46,886 nt of DNA from Isoetes engelmannii (GCA_011763485.2 JAANSK020000022.1:1-46886), one strand, 5' to 3'. Shown: positions 7,365 through 14,864, counted from the stretch's first letter. A program made the numbers and translations. Notes: generated by a model not told the origin, from the sequence alone.

Positions 7365-7392
7365 AAAAAAGAACCTCTCCGAAGAGAGGTTC
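7365..7392. terminator. Shared UUCG terminator between convergent genes
   Basis: GAACCTCTC (7371-7379), CGAA, GAGAGGTTC (7384-7392). The A run lies on the left, so the U tract favours the minus-strand gene. Confidence 0.85.
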
Positions 7393-7396
7393 GTGA

Positions 7397-8062
7397 TCAC
7401 CCGAACAGGCTTTCCTGAACGACTTCGGGAGGGGTTTCCTTCCGAGGCTTTCGGGCCGGCTTGCTCGCTGCCTTTTCCGCATCCTTGGCCGCCTTGAGTG
7501 CCGCTTTCTCGGCGTCCTTGGCTGCCTTGGCTTGAGCCTTCTGAAGCTCCTTGGCATCCGCTTCCTGCTGGCGTTTCGCTGCCAGATCCGCTTCGGCCTG
7601 CTCACGTGCAACCCGTGCAGCTTCGTCACGATCACGCTGCGCCTGGTCCTCGCGGTTTCGACGCTCGTTCTCGGCGTAGGCCTCGATGAGCATCCTTTCC
7701 TTCTTGGTGGCTTCCTCGAACTCCCGATTCTCCCGAGCGATTGCCCCGTAGTAGTCGACGAGCCTGCGGAGTTCCACAAGATGCTCCCGGATGTCGACCA
7801 ACGTGACCGGCCACACCTGAGCAGCTTCCCACTCGTTGACGAGGTTCGTGCTTTCCTTCGCGGTGCTGGTGATCGCGATGATCCCCCACCCGCCCGCATA
7901 CCCGTACCCCTTCATCATCACGACCCAGTGGATGAACTCCTCCTGGTGGCCGTCTTCGAACATGCCGTGGTATTTCTCCTTGATACAGGAGTACTTGCCG
8001 CAGTTGCTGTAGAAGACAGAAAACCCCGTCGAGTCCTTCTTTTCCTGCCACTTCACGCCCAT
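7397..8062 (-). CDS. Cassette protein with Ala/Lys-rich coiled coil, 221 aa
   Basis: The ATG at 8062 (MGVKWQEKKDS) is used because GAAGGAGGTGCGT precedes it; an in-frame GTG lies within the ribosome site and is rejected. Residues 1-~115 look globular. From ~115 to ~205 there is a long charged helix rich in AKDAEKAA-type repeats, predicted coiled coil or DNA-associated tail. The end is ESLFG. Function unknown. Confidence 0.8.
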   Translation of the reverse strand: MGVKWQEKKDSTGFSVFYSNCGKYSCIKEKYHGMFEDGHQEEFIHWVVMMKGYGYAGGWGIIAITSTAKESTNLVNEWEAAQVWPVTLVDIREHLVELRRLVDYYGAIARENREFEEATKKERMLIEAYAENERRNREDQAQRDRDEAARVAREQAEADLAAKRQQEADAKELQKAQAKAAKDAEKAALKAAKDAEKAASKPARKPRKETPPEVVQESLFG

Positions 8063-8100
8063 ACGCACCTCCTTCAGTGCTGACCGAAGCAGCGGTATCT
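8063..8100 (-). promoter_or_regulatory. Degenerate cassette leader for the 7397 gene
   Basis: AGATACC (8100-8094), an 8-nt spacer, then GGTCAGCAC in place of GTCAACAAC, followed by AAGGAGG. The GATACC half is intact. Confidence 0.65.
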
Positions 8101-8184
8101 CCGGGCGGCCGAAATGCGTTGCCGGGGGTGACGAGGGAGGTGATAGCCGCGGCCTGGGGCTGGCGCCGTGGATAGCGCGGTCAC

Positions 8185-8207
8185 GGGTTTCGGCCTCCGG
8201 CCTTCCG
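8185..8207 (+). repeat. 23-bp repeat, copy 1 (inverted copy at 18514)
   Basis: An exact reverse complement occurs at 18514-18536. The core GGCCTCCGGCC is itself palindromic. Both copies are intergenic and near a GGTGACGAGGG string. REP-like element or protein-binding site. Confidence 0.5.
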
Positions 8208-8261
8208 CGCCTGGCATCCGCGTTGCGCCTGCCAGCCGCACCAGCACCTGTTCACCTCGGC

Positions 8262-8341
8262 AAAAAAAATGCCCCGCTCGGGGCGGGGCCAGTTGACCCG
8301 GAGGAGGGGCCACGAGGCACAAGGGAGTGTTGGCCTCTCAA
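8262..8341 (-). ncRNA. Predicted ~80-nt small RNA with anti-Shine-Dalgarno stretch
   Basis: GATACC lies at 8353-8348 on the minus strand. About 75 nt downstream is a GC-rich hairpin (GCCCC 8271-8275 with GGGGC 8280-8284) followed by eight U. There is no ATG in the interval, and none of the GTG or TTG frames stops before the terminator. The RNA contains CCCCUCCUCC near its middle, complementary to the AGGAGG sites of the cassette mRNAs. Promoter and terminator are read from sequence; the regulatory role is inference. Confidence 0.45.
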
Positions 8342-8411
8342 TCCAGCGGTATCAGAATTTTTTGGGCTTGAGCCCCGGCATGTCGCAGCGCGATTCCGAT
8401 CTCCGAAAATG

Positions 8412-8437
8412 AAAAGACCTTTCCGGAGAAAGGTCTT
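8412..8437 (-). terminator. Cassette terminator, CGGA loop
   Basis: AAGACCTTTC (8414-8423), loop CGGA, GAAAGGTCTT (8428-8437). Same compensated stem as at 5285-5308. Confidence 0.85.
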
Positions 8438-8453
8438 GAATGCAGCAGTGGAG

Positions 8454-8630
8454 CTAGATCGAAGCGGGGGACGGCATCAGCTTAAGAGCTGCGGCGCGGA
8501 TGGCCTGCTTCTGAAGAACCGCGAGTTCGGCAGCCTTGGAATCGATCTGAGACCTGGGCGCGCGGACTTCGCGGTAGAGCTGCAGTTCGTCGCGAGCGAT
8601 TTCGACGAGACGGCGATGGTTGACCTGCAT
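8454..8630 (-). CDS. Small helical protein, 58 aa
   Basis: Starts MQVNHRRLVEIARDEL at 8630 with ACGGAGG before it. It is a basic amphipathic helical protein ending LMPSPASI. Complete leader upstream, cassette terminator downstream. Function unknown. Confidence 0.75.
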   Translation of the reverse strand: MQVNHRRLVEIARDELQLYREVRAPRSQIDSKAAELAVLQKQAIRAAALKLMPSPASI

Positions 8631-8666
8631 GGGAGCCTCCGTAGTTGTTGACGGAGGGCGGTATCT
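8631..8666 (-). promoter_or_regulatory. Cassette leader (short form) for the 58-aa gene
   Basis: AGATACC (8666-8660), GCCCTCC spacer, GTCAACAAC (8652-8644), TACGGAGG. Confidence 0.75.
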
Positions 8667-8682
8667 GCGGGGCCGCGAATCC

Positions 8683-9192
8683 CTACTGCAGGTGAAGCAT
8701 GCTCCGGAGCGGCAGGTCGCCCATGGGCCCGTTGAGACCCGCTCCTGAACCCCAGCCCTGATCGCTTTCGATCACGTCCGGCTCCGATGCAAAGGCCGGC
8801 GTCTGCCAGCTAGGCGAGGCCGCGGCGCCTGTCGATGCTGCTTCCTGATTGCCAGGCTCGGCCCAATCCTGAACCGATGGCCCTGCCCGGAGGGTGGCCG
8901 CCTGCACGACGCGCGCAGGCCCCGAACCGCGGCCGCGCGACACGACCAGGCAGGTCTCCCGGAGGTTTTCTTCCATGAGACGACGCTCATGAACCGGGGC
9001 CTTCGAGATGAAGGCCATCTCGTAGTTGAACAGCTCGCGGCGCAGGTAGTGGCCACGCGGCTCGGGTGTTTGGCTGAGCACCTGGCGGCAATGCGCGACG
9101 AGGCCCTGATCTCGACCTTCCGTTGCCATGCCGGTGGTGGACACCACCAGGCCCAGAACCATCGCTGCAGCGGCCGTGGCCGCCCGGGTCAT
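8683..9192 (-). CDS. Secreted/periplasmic hypothetical protein, 169 aa
   Basis: The ATG at 9192 overlaps the stop of the upstream gene (ATGA), so translation is probably coupled. The N terminus MTRAATAAAAMVLGLVVSTT is a signal peptide. The mature part has two Cys (AHCRQVL, ETCLVV) that could form a disulphide, then a low-complexity tail. No family recognised. Confidence 0.7.
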   Translation of the reverse strand: MTRAATAAAAMVLGLVVSTTGMATEGRDQGLVAHCRQVLSQTPEPRGHYLRRELFNYEMAFISKAPVHERRLMEENLRETCLVVSRGRGSGPARVVQAATLRAGPSVQDWAEPGNQEAASTGAAASPSWQTPAFASEPDVIESDQGWGSGAGLNGPMGDLPLRSMLHLQ

Positions 9193-9527
9193 TCGGCCAG
9201 TCCGACGAGGGAGCCGGTGTTGCGCAAGCAAATCGCCCAGTCGAAGGTGACCTTGAAATCCTTGCTGTCGTGGCCCGCCTCGAAGGTCGGCTTGGCCTGA
9301 CCGATCTTGCGGAACATCGAACGCCAGGAGTCCTTGTCGCGCCAGTCAATGCCGGTGCGTTCCATCGCACGGACGACCTTCTTGACGTTGCTCAGCCGCT
9401 GGTTGTTCTTGCGCTGGGTGACCGCAAAGCCGTACTCCGGCGCGACCTTGTTCCACTGCTTCAGGGCGAACCCCATGGAACCGTTCTTCTTCAGCGGGGG
9501 TTTCTTGTTTCGAACCTTCATGTCCAT
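9189..9527 (-). CDS. Hypothetical basic protein, 112 aa
   Basis: Starts MDMKVRNKKPPLKKNG at 9527 behind GGAGGTGCTACAG. Basic and small, with FALKQWNKVAPEYGF and VKKVVRAMERTGIDWRD segments suggesting a compact helical fold. Four-base overlap with the secreted-protein gene 8683-9192. Unknown function. Confidence 0.75.
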   Translation of the reverse strand: MDMKVRNKKPPLKKNGSMGFALKQWNKVAPEYGFAVTQRKNNQRLSNVKKVVRAMERTGIDWRDKDSWRSMFRKIGQAKPTFEAGHDSKDFKVTFDWAICLRNTGSLVGLAE

Positions 9528-9571
9528 CTGTAGCACCTCCAATTGTTGACGGGTTCTGCAACCGCGGTATC
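9528..9571 (-). promoter_or_regulatory. Cassette leader with long spacer
   Basis: GATACC (9571-9566), a 15-nt spacer instead of 7-9, GTCAACAAT (9550-9542), TGGAGG. The spacing change suggests the two halves need not be bound by one protein. Confidence 0.6.
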
Positions 9572-9601
9572 ACGATTTCCAGCAACAGCGTTCGCCCAAC
9601 C

Positions 9602-9829
9602 TCAGATCCGGGTCTGGGCGTAGAACAGGGCCGCTTCATCCGCGAGGCGCCCTGCGATCCCGCAGGCGATGGCCCAGGGGACGAACAGCGTACTCGAAAC
9701 GCTCAGCCCCAGCGACGCCGTAGCGACCAGGCAGACGCCTGCGGTCCACGACCAGGCGATCATCCGCGACCGGTTCCGGATCAGGTGTGCCCGAACCTTC
9801 CGGGCCATTTCTTCGAGACTGGTGGCCAT
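9602..9829 (-). CDS. Two-TM membrane protein, 75 aa
   Basis: Residues ~25-60 contain two hydrophobic helices (WTAGVCLVATASLGLSV and TLFVPWAIACGIAG) after a basic N terminus. AGAGGT precedes the ATG. No GATACC leader; the divergent AT-rich region to 9892 holds its promoter. Confidence 0.7.
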   Translation of the reverse strand: MATSLEEMARKVRAHLIRNRSRMIAWSWTAGVCLVATASLGLSVSSTLFVPWAIACGIAGRLADEAALFYAQTRI

Positions 9830-9891
9830 TGATTACCTCTGGTACAAAGTTACGATACTATTGTGACAAAGCGCAATAGAAACGGGCTGAA

Positions 9892-10425
9892 GTGTCGCTG
9901 AGATTTTCCATCGAAGAGGCCGTCAAACGCGGCTGGATCAAGCCAGATGCCGTGGCGCCCAAGGTCCGCGCTCCGGGCGCTTCCGCCCCTGCTTCACAGG
10001 ATCGCCTGGTGCAGAGACTCAAGGCTGCGGGCGTTGGCCTTCCCGCGAAAAAGCGCAGGGTCGATCGCGAAGGAAACGCGCAAACCCTCGTTGTCCAGGA
10101 ATTCGATCTGGCCTACCCGAAATTCGCCGGCCGCCTGTTCCATGTCGCCAACGGCGGCAAGCGCACCCGGCTCGAGCGGCACCTGCTCGTCAAGCAGGGC
10201 GTTCGAAAGGGGGTTCCGGATCTCGTGCTCCCCGTCCCGGTCTCGCCGCACCACGGCCTGTACATCGAGATGAAGGCGGAAGACCCCTACGCGTCCCCGG
10301 TCAGCGATGCTCAGGATGACTGGATCGCGTTCCTCGTGTCCCAAGGCTATTTTGCCACCGTCTGTCGCGGCTCCCAGGAAGCCATGGATATCATCCGTCA
10401 CTACCTGAAGGACCATGGGCGGTAA
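9892..10425 (+). CDS. VRR-NUC domain nuclease, 177 aa
   Basis: GTG start. The C-terminal half carries VRR-NUC features: VQEFDLAYPKFAGRLFHVANGGKR region, then KQGVRKGVPDLVLPVP and GLYIEMKAED, the D...E-x-K pattern of the PD-(D/E)XK superfamily. VRR-NUC proteins act on branched or flapped DNA in phage and plasmid replication or repair. The N-terminal ~60 residues are linker-like. The last 11 nt overlap the H-NS-like gene. Confidence 0.85.
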   Translation: MSLRFSIEEAVKRGWIKPDAVAPKVRAPGASAPASQDRLVQRLKAAGVGLPAKKRRVDREGNAQTLVVQEFDLAYPKFAGRLFHVANGGKRTRLERHLLVKQGVRKGVPDLVLPVPVSPHHGLYIEMKAEDPYASPVSDAQDDWIAFLVSQGYFATVCRGSQEAMDIIRHYLKDHGR

Positions 10426-10876
10426 CATACCCATGGAAACCCCCATTTCACCGGAGCCCTCGATGGCCAAAAGCGCAATTGACAGCACGAATCCGAGTAC
10501 AGGCAAAGAGAAGTCGAAGCCGGCGAAGAAAGCCGCGGGCGTCAGGAAGTCAGCTGGCCCGAAGTTGACCCTAGAGGAAAAGAAGCGGGCCGCAGTGATC
10601 GACAAGATCCGCGGCTTGATGGAGCAGTACGGGCTGACCACCGCGGATCTCAAGGCCTCCCCGAACAGCAACAAGCGCTTCCGTCTATCCGGCGGCGACG
10701 CACGGCCGAAGGCCATCTACCGCAACCCGGCAACCGGCGAGCAATGGGATGGAACCGGCCCGACACCGAAGTGGCTCCAGGATCTCGAGGCGGCCAACCA
10801 GCTCCGCGACAAGTTCCGCATCAAGCAGGGTTGGGGCCGACTCCCGGCCAAGAAGGTCAAGCCCAAGAAGAGCTGA
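10415..10876 (+). CDS. H-NS family nucleoid-associated protein, 153 aa
   Basis: A basic Ala/Lys-rich N terminus leads to a helical segment (KLTLEEKKRAAVIDKIRGLM), then an H-NS-type C-terminal domain: YRNPATGEQWDGTGPTPKWL. In the DNA-binding loop the usual GRGRTP core is GTGPTP, lacking the groove-inserting Arg, so AT selectivity may be altered. The start could also be the in-frame ATG at 10463. Such proteins silence AT-rich acquired DNA; on a mobile element they often limit host fitness cost. Confidence 0.8.
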   Translation: MGGNIPMETPISPEPSMAKSAIDSTNPSTGKEKSKPAKKAAGVRKSAGPKLTLEEKKRAAVIDKIRGLMEQYGLTTADLKASPNSNKRFRLSGGDARPKAIYRNPATGEQWDGTGPTPKWLQDLEAANQLRDKFRIKQGWGRLPAKKVKPKKS

Positions 10877-10907
10877 CCCTTCAGGGTCAAACGCCGCGGC
10901 GGTAATG

Positions 10908-10933
10908 AAAAGACCTCTCCGAAGAGAGGTCTT
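10908..10933. terminator. Shared cassette terminator
   Basis: AAGACCTCTC (10910-10919), CGAA, GAGAGGTCTT (10924-10933), between convergent genes. A second small hairpin (TGACCCT/AGGGTCA, 10874-10889) spans the H-NS-like stop codon. Confidence 0.85.
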
Positions 10934-10937
10934 GGGT

Positions 10938-11246
10938 CTACGACATCATCTCGACCGACAGCAGCTGCAGCTCGACTTCCTGGTGCTGGTTGAACGCGAT
11001 CGCCGGGCAGCGAAGGGCGTAGTTGCAATCGATCACCATGTTGTTGACGCGGCGATTCGGGCCTTCCCGAAGACCGTAGGGCATCGAGGTCAGCGCGCCT
11101 GGTTGACGAACCTTCACCCAGGCCATCGATTGCCGCTTGCGAAACTCGTTGCGGAGCCGGTACCAGAACTCGCATTCCGACTTCGCGCGGCGGTCAGCTT
11201 CGGTACGGCTCACAGTCACCCGGCAGCCATTGATCTTCACATCCAT
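10938..11246 (-). CDS. Hypothetical cassette protein, 102 aa
   Basis: Starts MDVKINGCRVTVSRTEAD at 11246 behind AAGGAGGATGCA. It has a beta-rich start, then a basic helix (ECEFWYRLRNEFRKRQ). Not recognised. Leader and terminator are canonical. Confidence 0.8.
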   Translation of the reverse strand: MDVKINGCRVTVSRTEADRRAKSECEFWYRLRNEFRKRQSMAWVKVRQPGALTSMPYGLREGPNRRVNNMVIDCNYALRCPAIAFNQHQEVELQLLSVEMMS

Positions 11247-11294
11247 TGCATCCTCCTTGCTCTCTCGAGCGGTTGTTGACGGAGGGCGGTATCC
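11247..11294 (-). promoter_or_regulatory. Cassette leader (hairpin form) for the 10938 gene
   Basis: GGATACC (11294-11288), GCCCTCC, GTCAACAAC (11280-11272), hairpin GCTC-GAGA-GAGC, AAGGAGG. Confidence 0.85.
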
Positions 11295-11331
11295 CCCGGT
11301 GGCGATAGGGGGAACCGAAGGTGCGAAGCCG

Positions 11332-11359
11332 AAAAAGAACCCCAGCGAACTGGGGTTCT
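11332..11359 (-). terminator. UUCG terminator with different arms
   Basis: AGAACCCCAG (11336-11345), CGAA, CTGGGGTTCT (11350-11359), with an A run before. The loop is conserved while the stem sequence is not. Confidence 0.85.
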
Positions 11360-11365
11360 GTGACG

Positions 11366-12049
11366 CTACTTCAGTGGCAATGCGAAGCCGGAGAGCTCCT
11401 CGAATTTCCGCCCGTAGGTGCCGTAGATGACGGTCATGCCGTCGAGATCGCTCTCGACGTCAATGCCATCAGAAGGCTGGAAGCACGGGTCCGTGATGCA
11501 CACGCTGCCCATCGTCTTGATGCACTCGATGGGATGCAGCCGGCTCACCTGTCCCACTACCGGATCTTCTGTGATCGCGATGTAGGCGAATCGGGTTGTC
11601 TTGCCCCGGAACTGGCATGACGCTTCATGCACCGCGTAGCCGCCGTCTATCCTGACGTGGAACACGATGCCTTCAGGGTCCTGTGGGTCGCGGCCGATAA
11701 GACCGAAGCCCCGCGGGTGATGCGATGCACTGCACGCCCCACCCATCGACATGCCGCCCACCCTGATGCCGAGCGGGTGATGCTGAATGGCAAGACCGCG
11801 ATCGATCATGTCGTTGGGTGACAGACCGAACTCCGTCAGCGGCTGGTCCCAGTTGAAGAAGTCCTTGCCTCCTGAAACCAGTCGACGGCCATCCTTCAGC
11901 GCCAGAACCGGCCAGTTCAGGTGCCCGTCCAGATCCTCCTCGATCACGTAGATCTGCCGCCCGACATCTGCGCGAACCACCATGATCTGCCCCGAATCGA
12001 CGCTCACGGGGCCCAGCTCGTTCATCCGACTTCCGATCGTCACCATCAT
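11366..12049 (-). CDS. Hypothetical cassette protein, 227 aa
   Basis: Starts MMVTIGSRMNELGPV at 12049 with CAGGAGGGG before it. Predominantly beta (RQIYVIEEDLDGH, VCITDPCFQ near the end). The VSVDSGQIMVVRADVG-like opening and the ITDPCF segment recall DUF4241-like proteins weakly; I would not assign it. Confidence 0.8.
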   Translation of the reverse strand: MMVTIGSRMNELGPVSVDSGQIMVVRADVGRQIYVIEEDLDGHLNWPVLALKDGRRLVSGGKDFFNWDQPLTEFGLSPNDMIDRGLAIQHHPLGIRVGGMSMGGACSASHHPRGFGLIGRDPQDPEGIVFHVRIDGGYAVHEASCQFRGKTTRFAYIAITEDPVVGQVSRLHPIECIKTMGSVCITDPCFQPSDGIDVESDLDGMTVIYGTYGRKFEELSGFALPLK

Positions 12050-12098
12050 TGAACCCCTCCTGCCCGAATGGGCTCTTGTTGACGACCAGACGGTATCC
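12050..12098 (-). promoter_or_regulatory. Cassette leader (hairpin form) for the 11366 gene
   Basis: GGATACC (12098-12092), GTCTGGTC, GTCAACAAG (12083-12075), hairpin GCCC-ATTC-GGGC, AGGAGGGG. Confidence 0.8.
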
Positions 12099-12130
12099 AA
12101 GCGATGGGGATCACCCTGATGCGCGCCCGG

Positions 12131-12138
12131 GAGATACC
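12131..12138 (+). promoter_or_regulatory. GATACC box upstream of secreted-protein operon
   Basis: GAGATACC lies 50 nt before the ATG at 12189. No GTCAACAAC follows, and the ribosome site (GAGAT) is weak. Confidence 0.45.
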
Positions 12139-12188
12139 GCCGGTTGCCGGCGCCCGTCGCGGCCGGCTACCGCCCCAACGAGATCTCC

Positions 12189-13040
12189 ATGCGCTATCCC
12201 AAGAAGCTGTTGCCGCTGCTCGCGGCTTCCCTGCTGACCGGTTCCCTCCAGGCCCACGCTGCCAGCGTGCTGGTCCGGACTCCCGAGACCAACGGCCAGT
12301 TCGTCGAATACGCCCAGATGCGCCTCGGCGCCGGGCCGATCGAGGTCAAGATCGACACCCAGAACCCGACTGCTGGCTGGCTGACCACCTGCAACTTCGT
12401 CATCTCCGACACCCCGACGGCTGCGCCCGGCCTCGCCGAACGGGTCACCACAACGACCCTCGGCGGAGAAGTCCGCAACTTCACGCCCGTCGTCGCGACC
12501 ACTGCCCTGTTCACCCTTGGCAAGTGCTTCGACAGCAGCGGCACCTTGCTGACCTTCAACGACTCGGCACAGGTCCAGGTCTACCCCAGCGACACGCAGC
12601 CCGTGTCCGGCCTCTGCGGGCAGGCCAACGGGGGGACTTTCAGTTCGTTCCCGGCCGCCGGCGCGCTCTGCGCCAGCGGCACGTCCGCCGTCACGGATGG
12701 CCAGGGTGCCGATGGCACCTTCAACTGGTCCTGTCAGGGCGCCTACGGCGGCACCACGGCCCAGTGCGCAGCGACGCGCTATGTGGCGCCGCCCGTCGAT
12801 CAGGGCGCCAGCTTCACCGGGGCGGTCAGCAAGAAGCTGCTCAACGTGACCCACACCCTGTCCTGGAACTGGCCGAACGCCACCTCCTGCACCGCCTCCG
12901 GCGCCTGGGGAGACGCCAAGGCAACCAGCGGTACGCAGACCTTCACCTACAACGCCTTCCTGGGTGCGCCGTCCAAGACCTACACCCTCACCTGCACGGG
13001 CGCCGGCGGCTCGGCTTCCAAGACCGTGACCCTCAAGTAA
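12189..13040 (+). CDS. Secreted protein with Cys-rich module and one Ig-like repeat, 283 aa
   Basis: Signal peptide MRYPKKLLPLLAASLLTGS, cleavage near AHAA. Residues ~27-130 start ASVLVRTPETNGQFV, shared with the next gene. Then a lectin-like Cys module (GLCGQANGG ... WSCQGAYGG). The last ~85 residues are one copy of the SCTASGAWG Ig-like repeat found 19 times in the giant protein at 31631. Probably exported and disulphide-bonded. Role unknown; it may act with the giant surface protein. Confidence 0.8.
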   Translation: MRYPKKLLPLLAASLLTGSLQAHAASVLVRTPETNGQFVEYAQMRLGAGPIEVKIDTQNPTAGWLTTCNFVISDTPTAAPGLAERVTTTTLGGEVRNFTPVVATTALFTLGKCFDSSGTLLTFNDSAQVQVYPSDTQPVSGLCGQANGGTFSSFPAAGALCASGTSAVTDGQGADGTFNWSCQGAYGGTTAQCAATRYVAPPVDQGASFTGAVSKKLLNVTHTLSWNWPNATSCTASGAWGDAKATSGTQTFTYNAFLGAPSKTYTLTCTGAGGSASKTVTLK

Positions 13041-13061
13041 CGCGCGAACACGAGAGACCAC

Positions 13062-13466
13062 ATGAACCTTCGCACCTTCACCAGGCTGTCCCTCGCCGCT
13101 GCGCTCGCCGGCGCCATCGTCGCCCCCGCGCACGCCGCCAGCGTTCTGATCCGTACCCCCGAGACCAACGGGCAGTTCGTCAGCCAGGCTTCGCTGCAGT
13201 TCCGCACCGGCCCCGCCGAGATCAAGATCGAGACCAGCACCCCCGGCGCCATCCCGAGCTTCTGTGATCTCAGCATCGGCACGCCGGGCACTGTCGGGCC
13301 GCGGATTCGGGAGACCGTCTCGACGCCGAACGAGCCGATCCTTCGGCTGTACGACCCGCTCACCGCGGATGGTCAGTACGCGATCACCCTCAGCAACTGC
13401 CGGACCCTTTCCGGGCAGCCGACCAGCGAGTTCAGTTCGGGCACGCTGCGGGTCTACTCGCAGTAG
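13062..13466 (+). CDS. Secreted paralogue lacking the Ig repeat, 134 aa
   Basis: Signal peptide (MNLRTFTRLSLAAALAGAI, cleavage after AHA), then ASVLIRTPETNGQFV as in the upstream gene, which is 21 nt away. It ends after the first domain with two Cys residues (FCDLS, SNCRT). Same operon, probably a tandem duplication with later loss or gain of the C-terminal modules. Confidence 0.8.
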   Translation: MNLRTFTRLSLAAALAGAIVAPAHAASVLIRTPETNGQFVSQASLQFRTGPAEIKIETSTPGAIPSFCDLSIGTPGTVGPRIRETVSTPNEPILRLYDPLTADGQYAITLSNCRTLSGQPTSEFSSGTLRVYSQ

Positions 13467-13478
13467 ACCTCGATCGAA

Positions 13479-14102
13479 TCAAGGCAGAGCGGCAAAGGGG
13501 GCGGCCATGTGCCGCCCTTTTTCTGTTTCGAGCGATTCACCGACGCGCAAGAGACGCTCGAGCTGGATCGCGTCGTGCAATGCGTTATGTCGCACCAGGC
13601 CTTCCCAGGACTCTTCCACAGTGCCCGCGAAAACCTGGTCGGCCGGAAATTCGGCCAGCAGCAGGAGCGGGCAACAGTCCCCAAGCAGCTTGTAGATCAG
13701 CAACAGATCGCCAGTCCAGTTGCTCACCAGTGCGATCGGCTTCCCGCCACGTCGCTTGTAGAAATCCAGCACCTCGCTCATCCGCGGCAGGATGTCCGGC
13801 TCCCGATCCCACAGGAAGGCGTGCTTGGCCTCCTTCATCAGCGGCAACACGTGCTGTGCTGTCCAAGGATCACAGGCCTTCCGGAGCCCCCAGCGCCACC
13901 GAACCTTCGCGTAGAAGCGCACCGCCGGAGGACCGCCACCAGCCATCCCCATCGACAGGACAATCACCCGCTCAAGCCACTCGTTCCAGCTCTCGCCCGG
14001 CAACGGAAGGCGCGTGAACTCCAGGTCGAGCGTCACCACTTGATGGGTGGCAAGAAGCGCCCTGTCGTAACGGCCAATCTTGGCTTCAAGCTGCATCGTC
14101 AT
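13479..14102 (-). CDS. Probable DEDDh 3'-5' exonuclease, 207 aa
   Basis: Exo I motif LDLEF gives D26 and E28; exo III has H172 and D177 in HNALHDA; SNWTGDLLLIYKLL supplies the middle Asp. The layout resembles small DEDDh exonucleases of the Rv2179c/epsilon-like type acting on RNA or DNA 3' ends. The start at 14102 (MTMQLEAK) lies 6 nt after the upstream stop. The C-terminal codons overlap the terminator of the opposing operon. Confidence 0.6.
   Translation of the reverse strand: MTMQLEAKIGRYDRALLATHQVVTLDLEFTRLPLPGESWNEWLERVIVLSMGMAGGGPPAVRFYAKVRWRWGLRKACDPWTAQHVLPLMKEAKHAFLWDREPDILPRMSEVLDFYKRRGGKPIALVSNWTGDLLLIYKLLGDCCPLLLLAEFPADQVFAGTVEESWEGLVRHNALHDAIQLERLLRVGESLETEKGRHMAAPFAALP
13494..13522 (+). 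terminator. Terminator of the secreted-protein operon
   Basis: GGGCGGC and GCCGCCC pair around CATGT, followed by TTTTT. It lies inside the 3' end of the convergent exonuclease gene and lacks the UUCG loop of the cassettes. Confidence 0.85.
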
Positions 14103-14107
14103 CGGTC

Positions 14108-14335
14108 TCAAGCCGCCGAGCCCAGTTCCCGGGCCCATTCAGGCGGAACCGTACCCACTCCGAGCGAACCGAGCCACTCGCGCAAGCAACCCCTGCAGAC
14201 GCAATCCCTGACTTCGGCCTGATTCAGATCGACATAGCCGAGATCGAGCACATGGCCGCCAGGAGCGGCGCCGCAAAGCGGGCGCGCAGAGCCCGTTCCG
14301 TACAGGACCAGGTGCTGCGAGACGGGAAGGATCAT
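14108..14335 (-). CDS. Zinc-ribbon-like small protein, 75 aa
   Basis: HLVLYGTGSARPLCGA near the start and DCVCRGCLREWL near the end give a Cys/His set like the small phage proteins of pattern H..CG....C..C. Probably binds zinc. Lies between a membrane-protein gene and the exonuclease in a minus-strand operon. Confidence 0.65.
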   Translation of the reverse strand: MILPVSQHLVLYGTGSARPLCGAAPGGHVLDLGYVDLNQAEVRDCVCRGCLREWLGSLGVGTVPPEWARELGSAA

Positions 14336-14360
14336 GGCGAGACCTCGGCTGCGGCGAAAC

Positions 14361-14864
14361 CTACAAGCTCCACTGCTGCCGCAGCGCCTGGGTTTGGTGC
14401 TGGGTCAGCTGCAGAACCACCTGATCGAGATTCGCGTAGGTCACGCGATCCACCGCCTGCAGGAGAGCCTGATAGGCGCTCTTCAGATGGTTCTTCTCGA
14501 TCCACGAAATCAGGGTCAGGGCATCCCGATCCGACAAATGAACGTCGAGATCCCCGGTCCTTGCGGTCCTGTATCCGTAGAACAGGATCAGGGACAGGCC
14601 GCCCGAAAACAGGAAGAGGCCCAGACGGGCTCCCCCATGCGCCTGAGGGTCCGGAGGTGCAATCAGCAGCACAATCGACAGCGCCAGCGGGATGAGCGAC
14701 AGCATCCCTGCCCCGCCCAGTATCCACCGGCGTTCGGTGCTGTTGATCGCCGGAGAATCTTGGAATGTGGGCAGCTTGACCATCATGCGCATCCCCTTCT
14801 CACCGTCTCCGAACAGCATCGTTTCGACCTGCCGCTCAGCCATGTCCGGCAATCCGCGTCCCAT
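14361..14864 (-). CDS. Two-TM membrane protein, 167 aa
   Basis: Hydrophobic helices near residues 48-70 (LGGAGMLSLIPLALSIVLL) and 80-100, with cytoplasmic flanks and a helical Gln-rich C terminus. The start may instead be the ATG at 14843 (MAERQVE). It overlaps the stop of 14836-15144, so it is probably translationally coupled. Confidence 0.65.
   Translation of the reverse strand: MGRGLPDMAERQVETMLFGDGEKGMRMMVKLPTFQDSPAINSTERRWILGGAGMLSLIPLALSIVLLIAPPDPQAHGGARLGLFLFSGGLSLILFYGYRTARTGDLDVHLSDRDALTLISWIEKNHLKSAYQALLQAVDRVTYANLDQVVLQLTQHQTQALRQQWSL

Noticed and set aside
8074-8322. 82-codon minus frame over the small-RNA region
   Set aside because: It crosses the intrinsic terminator and a cassette leader, with no ribosome site.
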